A stretch of DNA of 64,000 nt from Halocatena salina (GCF_023115355.1 NZ_CP096019.1:992001-1056000), one strand, 5' to 3'. Counted from the first letter of the stretch, positions 27,773-36,965 are shown. Notes: generated by a model not told the origin, from the sequence alone. Numbers and translations are program-made.

Positions 27773-28048
27773 CTAGTGGTACGGATACCGCGACTGGGCA
27801 CCACACGAACACGTGATGACCACGTGTCCGTCCTGCAATCGAACGCGTGCGTTGTCGCCCGCCCGAAGATACACATCGCACCGATCACAGGTAAACCGCT
27901 TGAACGACCGATCCAGTCCACACCGATTTCGTTCTGCGATGCGGCGTGCACGCCGGACGTACGTCCGCGCGCGGTCCTCGTGGCCCTCCCGAACGGCTGT
28001 GCGTGCGAGCGCGTGCAGCCGATCGATCCGCTCTTCTGCGATGGTCAT
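27773..28048 (-). CDS. rnp4: ribonuclease P protein component 4
   Basis: Rnp4 (Rpr2/Rpp21 homologue) is a protein subunit of archaeal RNase P, which matures tRNA 5' ends. The 91-residue product has a basic helical N-terminus (RIDRLHALARTAVREG, YVRRARRIAERNRC) and a zinc ribbon formed by FTCDRC and ITCSCG. Family members use these four Cys for Zn. The ATG at 28048 gives the normal family length; upstream open codons are ignored. Confidence 0.92.
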   Translation of the reverse strand: MTIAEERIDRLHALARTAVREGHEDRARTYVRRARRIAERNRCGLDRSFKRFTCDRCDVYLRAGDNARVRLQDGHVVITCSCGAQSRYPYH

Positions 28049-28122
28049 CGCCCGGTCACACCACCTGTTCGATGTATAGCAAAAAAAGCCAGTCGTTTCG
28101 GGAGCCCGCTTCCACCGGGACC

Positions 28123-29076
28123 TTACATGTAGCCGAGATCGCGCAGTCGGGACATCAGATCTTCCTTGTCCTGCGCACGACCGGCGCGTTCTGTCGTCTC
28201 TTCTAAGTTCTGTAGCCATGCGGGTTGGGTGTCGGCTTTGTCCGTGCTCACTTCGCTACCCAACGAGCGGAACCCTTCGAAGTATTTCGGACTAACAGGG
28301 AGATCGGCGTGATCAAGGCCGTTCGGGAGATCATCGTAGTCCTGTGGGACGTGGCCCATCGGGTATTCCTCGACGGTGTCCGGAACGACGTAGTTCCAGA
28401 ACGCGTCCCAAACGGCGCTCTCTTCGAACTGCAGAATCGGCTGAACCCGATCGTGTGGCGGGTAAATGTCGGGATCGTGGCGCGGACTGAAGAACGTCTC
28501 GTCTGCGCGTGCCTCCTGTTCGTCCCACCGAATGCCCGAGATGATGCCGTCGATCCCGTGGGATTCGAGCGTCTCGTTGAGTGCGACCGTCTTCAACAAG
28601 TGGTTCCCGACGTACGTATCGAGCAAGAACGGGAACGTGTCCTCCTCGTATTCGAGAATCTCACGAACATGATGTTGGTTCTGTTCGTTCAGATCCGAAA
28701 CCGCGATCTCTTCGCCCGGCTCGTCTGCCAGATCGCCGACGTCGTCGTTGCGGGCGTAGATCACGTCGAGATCCCATTCGTCTGCCCACCGATCCACGAA
28801 GCCCATCAGCTCATCGAAGTGCTGGAAATGGTCGATGAACACGGCAGGCGGTACCTCAAGCCCGTGTTCCTGTGCGACTTGAGCAACGAAGTACAACGTG
28901 AGTGTCGAATCTTTCCCACCCGTCCACATCACCGCGGGCGACTCGTACTCTTCGAGACCGATCCGGGTGACCTCAATGGCCTTCTCGATCTTGTCCTCAA
29001 GCGCCGGGTAATCAGAGGGCTGCTCACCTTCACCGTCGTCGTACGCGACATCGAGATACTCGGGAAACTCCACCAT
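28123..29076 (-). CDS. PAPS reductase/CysD-type PP-loop protein
   Basis: The 317-residue protein has a PP-loop variant MWTGGKDSTLTLYF near residue 50, IDHFQHFDELMGFVDRWA, and GIISGIRWDEQEARADETFFSPR with the conserved Arg/Glu region. These fit phosphoadenosine phosphosulfate reductase or sulfate adenylyltransferase small-subunit folds. There are no neighbouring assimilatory sulfite reductase, CysN or cysteine-tail genes, so a thiolation or other ATP-pyrophosphatase role is equally possible. I used the ATG at 29076 (MVEFPEYL). A+T-rich promoter DNA lies just beyond. Confidence 0.82.
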   Translation of the reverse strand: MVEFPEYLDVAYDDGEGEQPSDYPALEDKIEKAIEVTRIGLEEYESPAVMWTGGKDSTLTLYFVAQVAQEHGLEVPPAVFIDHFQHFDELMGFVDRWADEWDLDVIYARNDDVGDLADEPGEEIAVSDLNEQNQHHVREILEYEEDTFPFLLDTYVGNHLLKTVALNETLESHGIDGIISGIRWDEQEARADETFFSPRHDPDIYPPHDRVQPILQFEESAVWDAFWNYVVPDTVEEYPMGHVPQDYDDLPNGLDHADLPVSPKYFEGFRSLGSEVSTDKADTQPAWLQNLEETTERAGRAQDKEDLMSRLRDLGYM

Positions 29077-29205
29077 ATCGTAATTAGATATTATTACCAG
29101 CCTAAAGTTGTTTTCGGCCGCGTTCCAGACCGTGAATAGATAACACACGACAGGCTGAAGGAGCGTATTGTAGAGAGCAACGGTTCCGGCTGAGCGGTAT
29201 CGTGG

Positions 29206-29811
29206 TTAGCTGATGAATTCGTTGTTCCGCCAATCGACGCCGTTCGATGCGGACGAGTCGTGCGGATCCTCCCGTACTTCGATCGTGGCAGGCCGGTCCT
29301 CGCCATCGACGATTCGGGTTGCTTCGAGTTGCCCGTTAACGGCGGTGATCGCTGTGAGATTTCCTTTCTCAGCGTTGCGAGCCAGATCACAGAGCACCTC
29401 GAACATCGGATACTGGAGTGCCGTGTTCTGGAGCACTGTTTCTCGATCGCCTTTAAAGCAGGCGTATTCGACGAGCTCCGAAGGTCGTTCCTCTTCTTCT
29501 TCTTGCTGTCCGAACGCTCCCCATTGTGGACCGCTCGGAGAGGTCGACGTGCCAAACGAGTCTGGGTCCTCTTCTTCTTCTTCGTCGAGATACACCCGAT
29601 TTTCGCTGACACTGGCTTTTAGCTGTGCCGTCGGCGTGTACTTGCTAATGTTGTCTTCGGCCGCGACGGCGCTGAGGATGAGGGTGTTGTTTCGCCGCGT
29701 GATCTCTACTTCGTCGATTTCGACTGGTAGATCAGCTGATTCAAAATGGGAATGAACGTCTTCGAGTGGCAGTTCGAGCGTCGAGTGAAGCGTGTATACG
29801 TGGCTGGTCAT
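29206..29811 (-). CDS. conserved haloarchaeal protein (DUF7110-like)
   Basis: The 201-residue protein starts TSHVYTLHSTLELPLEDVHSHF and has a regular beta-rich N-half (VEIDEVEITRRNNTLILSAVA). A very acidic linker (EEEEEDPDSFG, EEEEERPSE) follows, then a helical C-half with ALQYPMFEVLCDLARNAEKG. I do not know a function; the DUF name is tentative. The ATG at 29811 gives the conserved-looking start. The spacer 29812-30011 (200 nt) is A+T-rich with TATA-like runs. Confidence 0.75.
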   Translation of the reverse strand: MTSHVYTLHSTLELPLEDVHSHFESADLPVEIDEVEITRRNNTLILSAVAAEDNISKYTPTAQLKASVSENRVYLDEEEEEDPDSFGTSTSPSGPQWGAFGQQEEEEERPSELVEYACFKGDRETVLQNTALQYPMFEVLCDLARNAEKGNLTAITAVNGQLEATRIVDGEDRPATIEVREDPHDSSASNGVDWRNNEFIS

Positions 29812-30011
29812 AGCTATGACAGGTGCTCTCCGGGGCACTGGCATCCCCGTGACCGGAACTGGTCGGTCCATTCTATGGATTCGTCACTTATACTGTTTTC
29901 GAGCCACACACCACAGAAGTCGACAAACAGACAGATGTGACACTCGACACTATCTCGTCGTGGTGTGTGATATATAGGAGTACACGTGTTGTAGTGGTGA
30001 TATATGTGTCG

Positions 30012-30362
30012 TCAACTACTGTCAGTCGTCAGGGTTTGTTGTAGCTCGCCTCGTTCGTCAAGTTCCGCGAGGATGTCACTACCGCCGATGAACTCCCCAT
30101 CGACGTACACCTGTGGAATCGTTTCCCAATCGCTGTGTCGTTCGAGGGCTGCTCGGTACGCATCGAGCGCATCGAGTACGTTGACCGTTTCGAGGTCATC
30201 GCGGTGCTGGTTGATGAGTCCCAACGCTCGCCGGGAGTACCCACACTGGGGCATCAGCGGCGTGCCTTTCATGAAGAGGACGATCTCGTTGTCTTCGATG
30301 GCCGCGTCGACTCGTTCGATGACTTCGGATTCACTGAGGTCCGGTGCGGGATCGAACGCCAT
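30012..30362 (-). CDS. glutaredoxin family protein (CGYS type)
   Basis: The 116-residue protein has the monothiol glutaredoxin pattern: VLFMKGTPLMPQCGYSRRA with a single active Cys, IPQVYVDGEFIGGSD (the TVP-like and GG motifs) and a C-terminal helix. The active site is CGYS rather than the standard CGFS. CGFS proteins carry Fe-S clusters with a low-molecular-weight thiol. Haloarchaea use gamma-glutamylcysteine instead of glutathione, so the thiol ligand probably differs. It is divergent from the flavoprotein at 30435, sharing a promoter region of about 72-99 nt. Confidence 0.9.
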   Translation of the reverse strand: MAFDPAPDLSESEVIERVDAAIEDNEIVLFMKGTPLMPQCGYSRRALGLINQHRDDLETVNVLDALDAYRAALERHSDWETIPQVYVDGEFIGGSDILAELDERGELQQTLTTDSS

Positions 30363-30434
30363 GGAACCGTGTTTTACGCCTCGACGGAAACGTGTTTCGC
30401 CGGAAGCGTGTAGCTCACTCGTATCCAGGAGGTT

Positions 30435-31478
30435 ATGACTGGGGAACACGTTCGAACAACTATGACGAACGACGCAGTGTACGACGTAGCGGTCGTCGGT
30501 GGGGGTCCTGCCGGATTGACTACTGCGCTATACGCCACACGACTCGGACACGACACAGTCCTCATCGATCGCGGTGGTGGACGTGCCGCAATGATGCTCG
30601 ACACCCACAACGTGATCGGTGTAACCGAATCGGTGTCGGGAAACGAATTCCTCCAAACGGCGATCGAACAGATCGAAGGGTATGGAGCTGACTACCGCCG
30701 TGAGTTCGTCGGATCGATCGAGCGGGTCGACGATCGGTTCCGACTGGTGACCGAAGAGGCCGAACTCGACAGCGAGCGCGTCGTTCTCGCCACCGGATTC
30801 TCTGACGTGCGTCCTGAGCCACCGCTGCCTCGAACCGGTCGAGGGCTGCATTACTGCCTCCACTGTGATGCGTACATGTTCGTCGACGAACCAGTTTATG
30901 TGATGGGTCACGACGAAAGTGCTGCTCACGTCGCCATGATCATGCTCAACTTCACCGACGACGTGGATCTCCTCACTCGAGGGCAAGAACCGACGTGGGG
31001 GGAAGAGACCGATCGACAGCTCCGTGCTCACCCAGTCGATATCGTCGACACCGACGTAACCGGCACCGAGAAAGGCACCGACGGCTGGCTTGAAGCGTTC
31101 ACGTTCGAGGACGGGACCCGACGAGCGTACAGAGGCGGATTCCCGATGTACGGCTCGGAGTACAACAACGAACTGGCGGAGACGTTGGGCTGTGAACTGA
31201 ACGATGACGGCACCGTCGTTACTGACGACCACGGACGGACGAGCGTCGACGGCGTCTACGCTGTCGGCGATCTCACGCCCGGCCACAACCAGATCCCCGT
31301 AGCGATGGGCGAAGGAGCCAAAGCGGGTATCGCGATCCACTACGACCTTCGAACGTTTCCGAAATCCCTCGAGGAGATCGAAGACGAGGGAACAGTTGGC
31401 ACCGAGGAGGTACCAGCCGTTTCTGACGACCTCCGGGAGTCCGCTAACCAGCACAACGCGGCCGAGGCGGACGATTAG
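30435..31478 (+). CDS. thioredoxin-reductase-like flavoprotein lacking an NADPH motif
   Basis: The 347-residue protein has a normal FAD motif (VAVVGGGPAGLTTALYATRLG), a redox CLHC pair at residues 141/144 and the C-terminal FAD-binding VYAVGDLTPGHNQIPVAMGEGAKAG, shown here in parts. Where thioredoxin reductase has GGGxSA it reads VMGHDESAAH, and the HRRxxxR pattern for NADPH is absent. Relatives with such losses take electrons from ferredoxin or are deeply divergent. ATG at 30462 is an alternative start. Its partner may be the divergent glutaredoxin. Confidence 0.82.
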   Translation: MTGEHVRTTMTNDAVYDVAVVGGGPAGLTTALYATRLGHDTVLIDRGGGRAAMMLDTHNVIGVTESVSGNEFLQTAIEQIEGYGADYRREFVGSIERVDDRFRLVTEEAELDSERVVLATGFSDVRPEPPLPRTGRGLHYCLHCDAYMFVDEPVYVMGHDESAAHVAMIMLNFTDDVDLLTRGQEPTWGEETDRQLRAHPVDIVDTDVTGTEKGTDGWLEAFTFEDGTRRAYRGGFPMYGSEYNNELAETLGCELNDDGTVVTDDHGRTSVDGVYAVGDLTPGHNQIPVAMGEGAKAGIAIHYDLRTFPKSLEEIEDEGTVGTEEVPAVSDDLRESANQHNAAEADD

Positions 31479-31725
31479 CTGGGCGAATCGGTCAGATTCC
31501 TTTACATCCTGTGTACGGTTTCTCCAGCGAAGATGAATCCGGGGACCTAACAGCGCCAAACGCTATCGATGATAGAGTGGTCAACGTCGGGGACGGTACG
31601 GGCTATAAACCGATCACTAAGTACTACCTTTACCTGACATAACGAAGATGAATTGTATACAATCCAACTAAAATGGAGTTCAGCAAACGTTCAAAGTGGG
31701 TGCGGTCGTGGATTGAACTGACGTT
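31479..31725. other. spacer upstream of sod
   Basis: About 250 bases with no gene. GGCTATAAAC near 31601 and an A+T-rich run at 31625-31690 are candidate promoter elements for sod. I cannot decide between them. Confidence 0.35.
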
Positions 31726-32325
31726 ATGAGCTACGAGCTACCACCGCTACCGTACGAGTACGACGCGCTAGAGCCACACATCTCCGAGCAGGTGCTCACG
31801 TGGCACCACGACACCCACCACCAGGGCTATGTGAACGGCTGGAACAGTGCCGAGGAGACGCTGGCTGAAAACCGTGAATCTGGGGATTTCGACGGATCGG
31901 CCGGTGCGATCCGCTCTGTCACTCACAACGGCTGTGGACACGTACTTCACGATCTCTTCTGGCAGAACATGTCGCCGGAAGGCGGCGAGGAGCCGTCCGG
32001 GGCGCTCGCCGACCGCATCGAAGAGGATTTCGGTTCGTATGAAGCGTGGAAAGGCGAGTTCGAGGCCGCTGCTGGTGACGCGAGCGGCTGGGCGCTGCTA
32101 GTGTACGACAGCTTCTCGAATCAGCTCCGGAACGTCGTGGTCGACAAGCACGATCAGGGCGCGCTGTGGGGTTCCCACCCGATCCTCGCGCTCGACGTGT
32201 GGGAACACTCTTACTACTACGACTACGGTCCCGCTCGCGGAGACTTCGTCGATGCCTTCTTCGAGGTCGTCGACTGGGAGGAACCGGCAGCACGCTACGA
32301 GCAGGCCGTCGAGCAGTTCGAATAA
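31726..32325 (+). CDS. sod: superoxide dismutase (Mn/Fe)
   Basis: The enzyme dismutates superoxide to oxygen and peroxide. The 199-residue protein has the canonical LPPLPYEYDALEPHIS start and metal ligands in VLTWHHDTHHQGYVNG (His), GCGHVLHDLFW (His) and LDVWEHSYYYDYG (Asp and His). The GCGHVLHD neighbourhood and the overall sequence resemble haloarchaeal Mn-SODs, but Mn versus Fe cannot be set by eye. Length is normal. Confidence 0.97.
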   Translation: MSYELPPLPYEYDALEPHISEQVLTWHHDTHHQGYVNGWNSAEETLAENRESGDFDGSAGAIRSVTHNGCGHVLHDLFWQNMSPEGGEEPSGALADRIEEDFGSYEAWKGEFEAAAGDASGWALLVYDSFSNQLRNVVVDKHDQGALWGSHPILALDVWEHSYYYDYGPARGDFVDAFFEVVDWEEPAARYEQAVEQFE

Positions 32326-32461
32326 GGACGGTTGGGTTTCCGCTATTCTCACCGCGCTCACCGGTGAACGCGGGAATGGCGAGAATAACCAGTATAGTTA
32401 GTACCGATCCTATTGTGCAACGGACGAAAGTCTCATAGTTGATTGATGGACTAGTTACTGT

Positions 32462-32869
32462 ATGGAGCAGATTCGGTGGAAACGGCCGTGGCTTGCGGCG
32501 TTGCTCGGCGTTCTCGGTACCGGGTTCGGACACGTGTATCTTCGGCGGTGGTGGCGCGCAGCCGGGTGGTTTTTCGCCTCGTTCCTCACCTCGTGGTGGT
32601 TCGTTCCTGAAGAGACGTTACAGACGGCATCGACGCTCGTGGTGAACCCTGGTTCAGCCTCGGTATCCGCGCTTCCAATGATGGATCTCCTTCCGGTCTA
32701 TCTCGTCCTCGCTGCCAGTGCCATCGACGCCTACGTCATCGCTCGCATGAACAACCGGCTGTTGATGGAGCAACGACAGGGGATACAGCGGTGTGATAGC
32801 TGTGGTCGCCAGCTCGACCCGGACGTATCGTTTTGCCAGTGGTGTGGTACCGACCAAGACGAAACGTGA
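32462..32869 (+). CDS. membrane protein with C-terminal zinc ribbon (DUF7575-like)
   Basis: The 135-residue protein has a Trp-rich N-terminal helix pair (PWLAALLGVLGTGFGHVYLRRWW, shown partly), another helix near 78-95 (LLPVYLVLAASAIDAYVIA) and a cytoplasmic zinc ribbon CDSCGRQLDPDVSFCQWCG. Function is unknown. It is convergent with the acyl-CoA synthetase gene. Confidence 0.78.
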   Translation: MEQIRWKRPWLAALLGVLGTGFGHVYLRRWWRAAGWFFASFLTSWWFVPEETLQTASTLVVNPGSASVSALPMMDLLPVYLVLAASAIDAYVIARMNNRLLMEQRQGIQRCDSCGRQLDPDVSFCQWCGTDQDET

Positions 32870-32908
32870 TCCTACAGGATCCGTTCCCCATCGTGGATGG
32901 GATCCAAA

Positions 32909-34582
32909 TCACTCCGTAAGCGCTTTTTTATCTGTTTTTCCGATATCGGTAAGAGGAATCTCCTCGACGAATTCGACCTCTTCCGGTAGTGCTTGCCGCG
33001 GAACCTTCCCCTCTAGGTGAGCACGGATCTCCTCAGCATCAAGATCGTCGACATCCGGTTGGGGTTCGATGTAGATCTTCACGCGCTCGCTGCCGGGGCG
33101 GTCCGGATCGGGAATGCCGACCGTCGCGGGCCGTCGAACGTCGGGATGATCGTACAGCACGTCGTCGATTTCCTCCGTATACACCTTCAGTCCCGATACG
33201 TTGATCATGTTCTTCACGCGATCGACGACGTAAAATCGACCGCTGGAATCGATTTTCACCACGTCGCCCGTCGCCACGAACCCCTCTTCGTCGAACGCCG
33301 ATTTCGAATCGTCGAGATAGCCCACCATCCGTTGTGGTCCGTTGACGTACATCTCGCCTTCTCGTTCGTGTTCGACGGCCTCCTCGATGGAGATCTCCTC
33401 ACCAGAGTCTACATCGATCAGTTTCACCTCCGTGTCCGGAACCGGTACGCCGATCGTCGGATGATCGAACGTGTCGGTGGCGCTCGATTCCCCCGTTATC
33501 ATGTCGAGCAGCCCCCGGGCGTTGAAGTGGGTGATGGGAGACATCTCAGAGAGACCGTAGCCCTGTGAGATCCCCTTGGATTTCTCTTCGAACTCCTGTT
33601 GGGTTTTGTTCGCCAGCGGAGCAGAACCGGAGATGCCGATGATATCCTGTTCGAGTTCCTCATCGACGAGTTCCATGAACTGCGTGGGAACACCCAGCAT
33701 GATGAGCGCGCCGAACGTGTTGATCATTTCGACCATCATCTCCGTGTCTCGCGCATCGGGAACCAACAGCATGTTCAACCCGAGTTCGAGCAGCGAGTGC
33801 ATCACCGAGTAGCCATAGGAGTGATACAACGGAAGCGCCATGATGGCCGTTTCTTGGCCACGCATGAGCTGGGCCATCTGGGACTGGCTGGCGACGCCTT
33901 GAAGCGCGTTGGCGTAGATGTTCCGGTGAGAAAGCCGACAACCCTTCGGGAGGCCAGTCGTTCCACCAGTGAACAGGAGCGTGTGAATGTCAGTTGGGGG
34001 ATCGAAGTCGATAGTAGGGGGATCGGGATCGGTCGCCGCGATCACGTCACGGAACCATTCCACACCGTCGAGATCGTCGTGGTCGGCAGGGGGGTCGGGT
34101 GAGTAGTCGTCGACAGTAGTGAGAATGACGGTCTCGATGTCGAGCTCCGATTGCAGTCGGGAAATGAGGTCTCGGTGTTTGTCCTGACCGATGAGTACCG
34201 ACGGTTGGCCCTGTTCGAGACGATAAACGAGATCGTCCTCGGCGTCGAGGAAATCGTTGGGAATGTGAACGCCGCCAGCACGGGAGATGGCACACGTGGC
34301 GACGATGAACTGGACCGATGTGGGAAGGATGGTTGCGACACGGTCGCCTTTTCCAACCCCTTGTTCCGCAAGCGCCGTGGCGAGTCGCTCGGTATGATCG
34401 AGCACCGTCGGGTAAGTGTACTTCTCGCCGAGCTGTACCAGTCCTTGGTCGGGATACTCGTTTGCGGCAGTGTACAACAGATCGTGGACCGGCTCGTCGG
34501 GATACGGCTCGAGCGAACGCGGGATCCCGAACTCCTCGTACTCATCGTGCCATGGACACTGAATCGTATCAGTTTCGGACAT
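32909..34582 (-). CDS. long-chain acyl-CoA synthetase (AMP-forming)
   Basis: The 557-residue ANL-superfamily ligase activates a carboxylic acid to acyl-AMP and then acyl-CoA. Motifs are LLFTGGTTGLPKGCRLSHRN (P-loop, shown near residue 205), ALPLYHSYG, QGYGLSEMSP (A5), FVATGDVVKID (A7 Asp) and RVKNMINVSGLKVYTEEID (hinge A8). The final Lys lies in IGKTDKKAL (A10). Substrate chain length is not readable. The start at 34582 gives a complete N-domain. Confidence 0.93.
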   Translation of the reverse strand: MSETDTIQCPWHDEYEEFGIPRSLEPYPDEPVHDLLYTAANEYPDQGLVQLGEKYTYPTVLDHTERLATALAEQGVGKGDRVATILPTSVQFIVATCAISRAGGVHIPNDFLDAEDDLVYRLEQGQPSVLIGQDKHRDLISRLQSELDIETVILTTVDDYSPDPPADHDDLDGVEWFRDVIAATDPDPPTIDFDPPTDIHTLLFTGGTTGLPKGCRLSHRNIYANALQGVASQSQMAQLMRGQETAIMALPLYHSYGYSVMHSLLELGLNMLLVPDARDTEMMVEMINTFGALIMLGVPTQFMELVDEELEQDIIGISGSAPLANKTQQEFEEKSKGISQGYGLSEMSPITHFNARGLLDMITGESSATDTFDHPTIGVPVPDTEVKLIDVDSGEEISIEEAVEHEREGEMYVNGPQRMVGYLDDSKSAFDEEGFVATGDVVKIDSSGRFYVVDRVKNMINVSGLKVYTEEIDDVLYDHPDVRRPATVGIPDPDRPGSERVKIYIEPQPDVDDLDAEEIRAHLEGKVPRQALPEEVEFVEEIPLTDIGKTDKKALTE

Positions 34583-34651
34583 CTACCGGAACATGCTAGT
34601 CGCTACGCTTAAACTCACTCGCGTGAATACGCGGGGATATTTGAGTCTGGA

Positions 34652-34984
34652 CTAATCGTCAGCAGAGGCGAGGTCGCCCGCTTCGCTCTTGTTTTCGATG
34701 CTCGGTGGATACACACCCCGACGAAGCTTGAGATCCGAGAGCGGCCGTGCCATACAGGTCAAAGCGTAGGATTCGGCTTCCTCCTCGGTGAGACCTCGTT
34801 TCTCGGCGACGGTCTGTTCGACCTCTCCCTCAATGATCTCCGCCGAACAGGCCAAACACATCCCGACCCGACAGGAGTACTCTTGAGCGATCCCTTCCTC
34901 GATACACCGGCTCAGAATCGTCTGTCGGTCCGAAACTGTGATCGTCTCGCCCGTTCCGACGAACTCCACCGTGTGTTCGGTCAT
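34652..34984 (-). CDS. plant-type [2Fe-2S] ferredoxin
   Basis: The 110-residue electron carrier begins TEHTVEFVGTGETITVSDRQTIL (shown in part). It has the cluster ligands CRVGMCLACSAE plus a distant Cys in LTCMARP, i.e. C-x4-C-x2-C with the fourth about 35 residues on. It lacks the long haloarchaeal N-terminal insert of the main ferredoxin, so it is probably an accessory one. The partner is not identifiable. The gene lies upstream of the acyl-CoA synthetase on the same strand, 69 nt away. Confidence 0.92.
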   Translation of the reverse strand: MTEHTVEFVGTGETITVSDRQTILSRCIEEGIAQEYSCRVGMCLACSAEIIEGEVEQTVAEKRGLTEEEAESYALTCMARPLSDLKLRRGVYPPSIENKSEAGDLASADD

Positions 34985-35093
34985 ACTGACAGGGTTCGTA
35001 AGGGACCACTAAACAGTTGTTGGAGTTGCGATCGACAACGGAATCGGTGTTCCAGTGAACGGATTTATTATTCTACCGACGTATTCATCGGGC

Positions 35094-35549
35094 ATGAGTG
35101 CTCCCCGTAAACGAGCCTGGAACAGGCTCGATGAGATCGCATCGTTGCTCGTTCTCGGAGGTGGATTCGTCGCTATGTTCGCCGGGAGCGAGCAGTTCTT
35201 TCTCATCTGGATTCTGGGATTCGTCGTGTTCGTCCCGCTCATTTCCATTCTCACCGACGGAACGATACCCTCGACGCTCGACGACGATCACATCACACAG
35301 CCATCCACGGCGACCGAATGGACGAGAGGACGAGAACAGCAAAGCGCAGATGATCCGGACCCGTCCTCGACACAGGACGCTCTCACAACGCTTCGTGAGC
35401 GCTACGCTCGCGGAGATCTCACTGACGAGCAGTTCGATCGAAAGCTCACCCGGTTGCTAGAGACCGATACTCCCGAGAACGCTATGGAGTGGCGCGAACG
35501 GACGGAGCAAAAGATCGGAATCGATCCGGAGACAGAAACCGAACGGTGA
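35094..35549 (+). CDS. SHOCT-domain membrane protein
   Basis: The 151-residue protein has a basic start, two hydrophobic helices at about 16-54 (SLLVLGGGFVAMFAG, FFLIWILGFVVFVPLI) and an acidic linker. A SHOCT domain follows, ALTTLRERYARGDLTDEQFDRKL, a short C-terminal module that often mediates oligomerisation. Function is unknown. I used the ATG at 35094; the frame stays open to 35055. Confidence 0.82.
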   Translation: MSAPRKRAWNRLDEIASLLVLGGGFVAMFAGSEQFFLIWILGFVVFVPLISILTDGTIPSTLDDDHITQPSTATEWTRGREQQSADDPDPSSTQDALTTLRERYARGDLTDEQFDRKLTRLLETDTPENAMEWRERTEQKIGIDPETETER

Positions 35550-35603
35550 AGAACTGACCACAGAATCGATAACGGTTTTCTTACTGGGGAATCTCTGTGA
35601 AGT

Positions 35604-36965
35604 ATGACCACCTACGATGTCGTCGTCGTCGGTGCGGGTACTGCGGGGTGCTATGCTGCAGCCACAGTCGCCCGAGCTGGCTACGACGTGGCCATCCTCG
35701 AACGCAAGACGGCACAGGAGGCGGGCCACATCGCTTGTGGCGACGCGATCAAGGGCGCTGCGAACTTTCCCGATGCGATCCCGAAATCGCAGATCGAACC
35801 GGCATTTTCGAACACCCACGTCGATCATGGTCGGCTCGAACTTCCTTCGGAGAACACTAAACTCGACATTCCAGTGCCCGGTGAACTGGCCGTTCTCGAC
35901 CGCTGGGAGTACGGCCGTCTCCTCATCGACGGCGCAGAGCAACGAGGAGTGGACTTTCACTACGACACGGTGGTCAAAGACGTGCTCCAGGATGATGGCC
36001 GTATAACGGGCGTCACGGCAGTCAGTGACGGCTCCATGACCGAGTATCTGGCCGATGTCGTCATCGACGGTGCAGGCGCGTTGTCCTTGCTCCAAGATAA
36101 GGCCGACTTCTCGGGAGCGACGTTCGACACCAACGTGAACTACTCACAGTTTTGCTCGGCCTACCGCGAAATCGTTGAGGTCGACGAGCCAGTCGAATGG
36201 GACGACGCGCTCGTATTCAAACCGACTGAGCGTGCCGCTGGCTACCTGTGGTACTTCCCACGATCAGCCACGGAGATCAACGTCGGGCTGGGCTTCCAGA
36301 TGAACGAACAGCCAATCAAACTCGTCAAGGCACTCAGGGCAGATCTCGAAGAACGGGACGAGTTCGTCAACGCACGCGTCACGGACAAGCTGGGGGCAGC
36401 CCTCCCGACCCGGCGGCCGTACGATTCGGCGGTCGCGCCCGGCTTTCTTGCGGTCGGTGACGCCGCGGGTCACGTCAATCCGACGACGGGCGGCGGAATC
36501 GCCGGGGCAGCCTACGCCGGTCAGTACGCCGGTGAACAGGCCATCGAGACGATCGAATCCGGCGACGTTGGGGAATCGGCGCTGTGGGAGTACAACAAAC
36601 GGGTGATGGAACACTTCGGTGCCCGATACGCCGCGCTCGACGTGTACAACATCTTTATCACCGCTTACGATCTCGACGACCTCACCGGGCTGCTCGCCGC
36701 GGTTCCCACCCAGAAGTTTTCCGAAGCCCTCTATTCGGGTAGCACGAGCATCGGCCCCCAGATCGCGCTCAAAACACTGTATCGGAGTATCGGCCACTGG
36801 GACACGCTGTTCGACCTCTACTCGACCAAACGGCTCGCGGACCGACTCCTCAAACATTACGAGAATTATCCAGATTCCATCGAAGGATTCGATGCTTGGA
36901 AGATCCGCCGCGATCGGATCCTAGACGACATCTACGCTGCCTCAGGCGCTGACGCGAAATACTAA
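35604..36965 (+). CDS. geranylgeranyl reductase (digeranylgeranylglycerophospholipid reductase family)
   Basis: This FAD enzyme saturates the double bonds of the isoprenoid chains of archaeal membrane lipids. The 453-residue protein has the FAD motif DVVVVGAGTAGCYAAATVA, HIACGDAIKG near residue 43 (a flavin-loop Cys), YLWYFPRS, and the family signature GFLAVGDAAGHVNPTTGGGI. The C-terminal helical part ends in a short tail. Downstream, 36966-37023 is A+T-rich spacer. Together with mvaD it covers two steps of lipid isoprenoid metabolism. Confidence 0.93.
   Translation: MTTYDVVVVGAGTAGCYAAATVARAGYDVAILERKTAQEAGHIACGDAIKGAANFPDAIPKSQIEPAFSNTHVDHGRLELPSENTKLDIPVPGELAVLDRWEYGRLLIDGAEQRGVDFHYDTVVKDVLQDDGRITGVTAVSDGSMTEYLADVVIDGAGALSLLQDKADFSGATFDTNVNYSQFCSAYREIVEVDEPVEWDDALVFKPTERAAGYLWYFPRSATEINVGLGFQMNEQPIKLVKALRADLEERDEFVNARVTDKLGAALPTRRPYDSAVAPGFLAVGDAAGHVNPTTGGGIAGAAYAGQYAGEQAIETIESGDVGESALWEYNKRVMEHFGARYAALDVYNIFITAYDLDDLTGLLAAVPTQKFSEALYSGSTSIGPQIALKTLYRSIGHWDTLFDLYSTKRLADRLLKHYENYPDSIEGFDAWKIRRDRILDDIYAASGADAKY

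Noticed and set aside
28225-29139. A 304-codon open frame opposite the PP-loop gene
   Set aside because: No motif or promoter, and residue use is that of a shadow; the PP-loop gene on the other strand has clear motifs.
30528-31559. A 343-codon open frame antisense to the flavoprotein
   Set aside because: The flavoprotein has FAD and CxxC motifs; the antisense frame has none.
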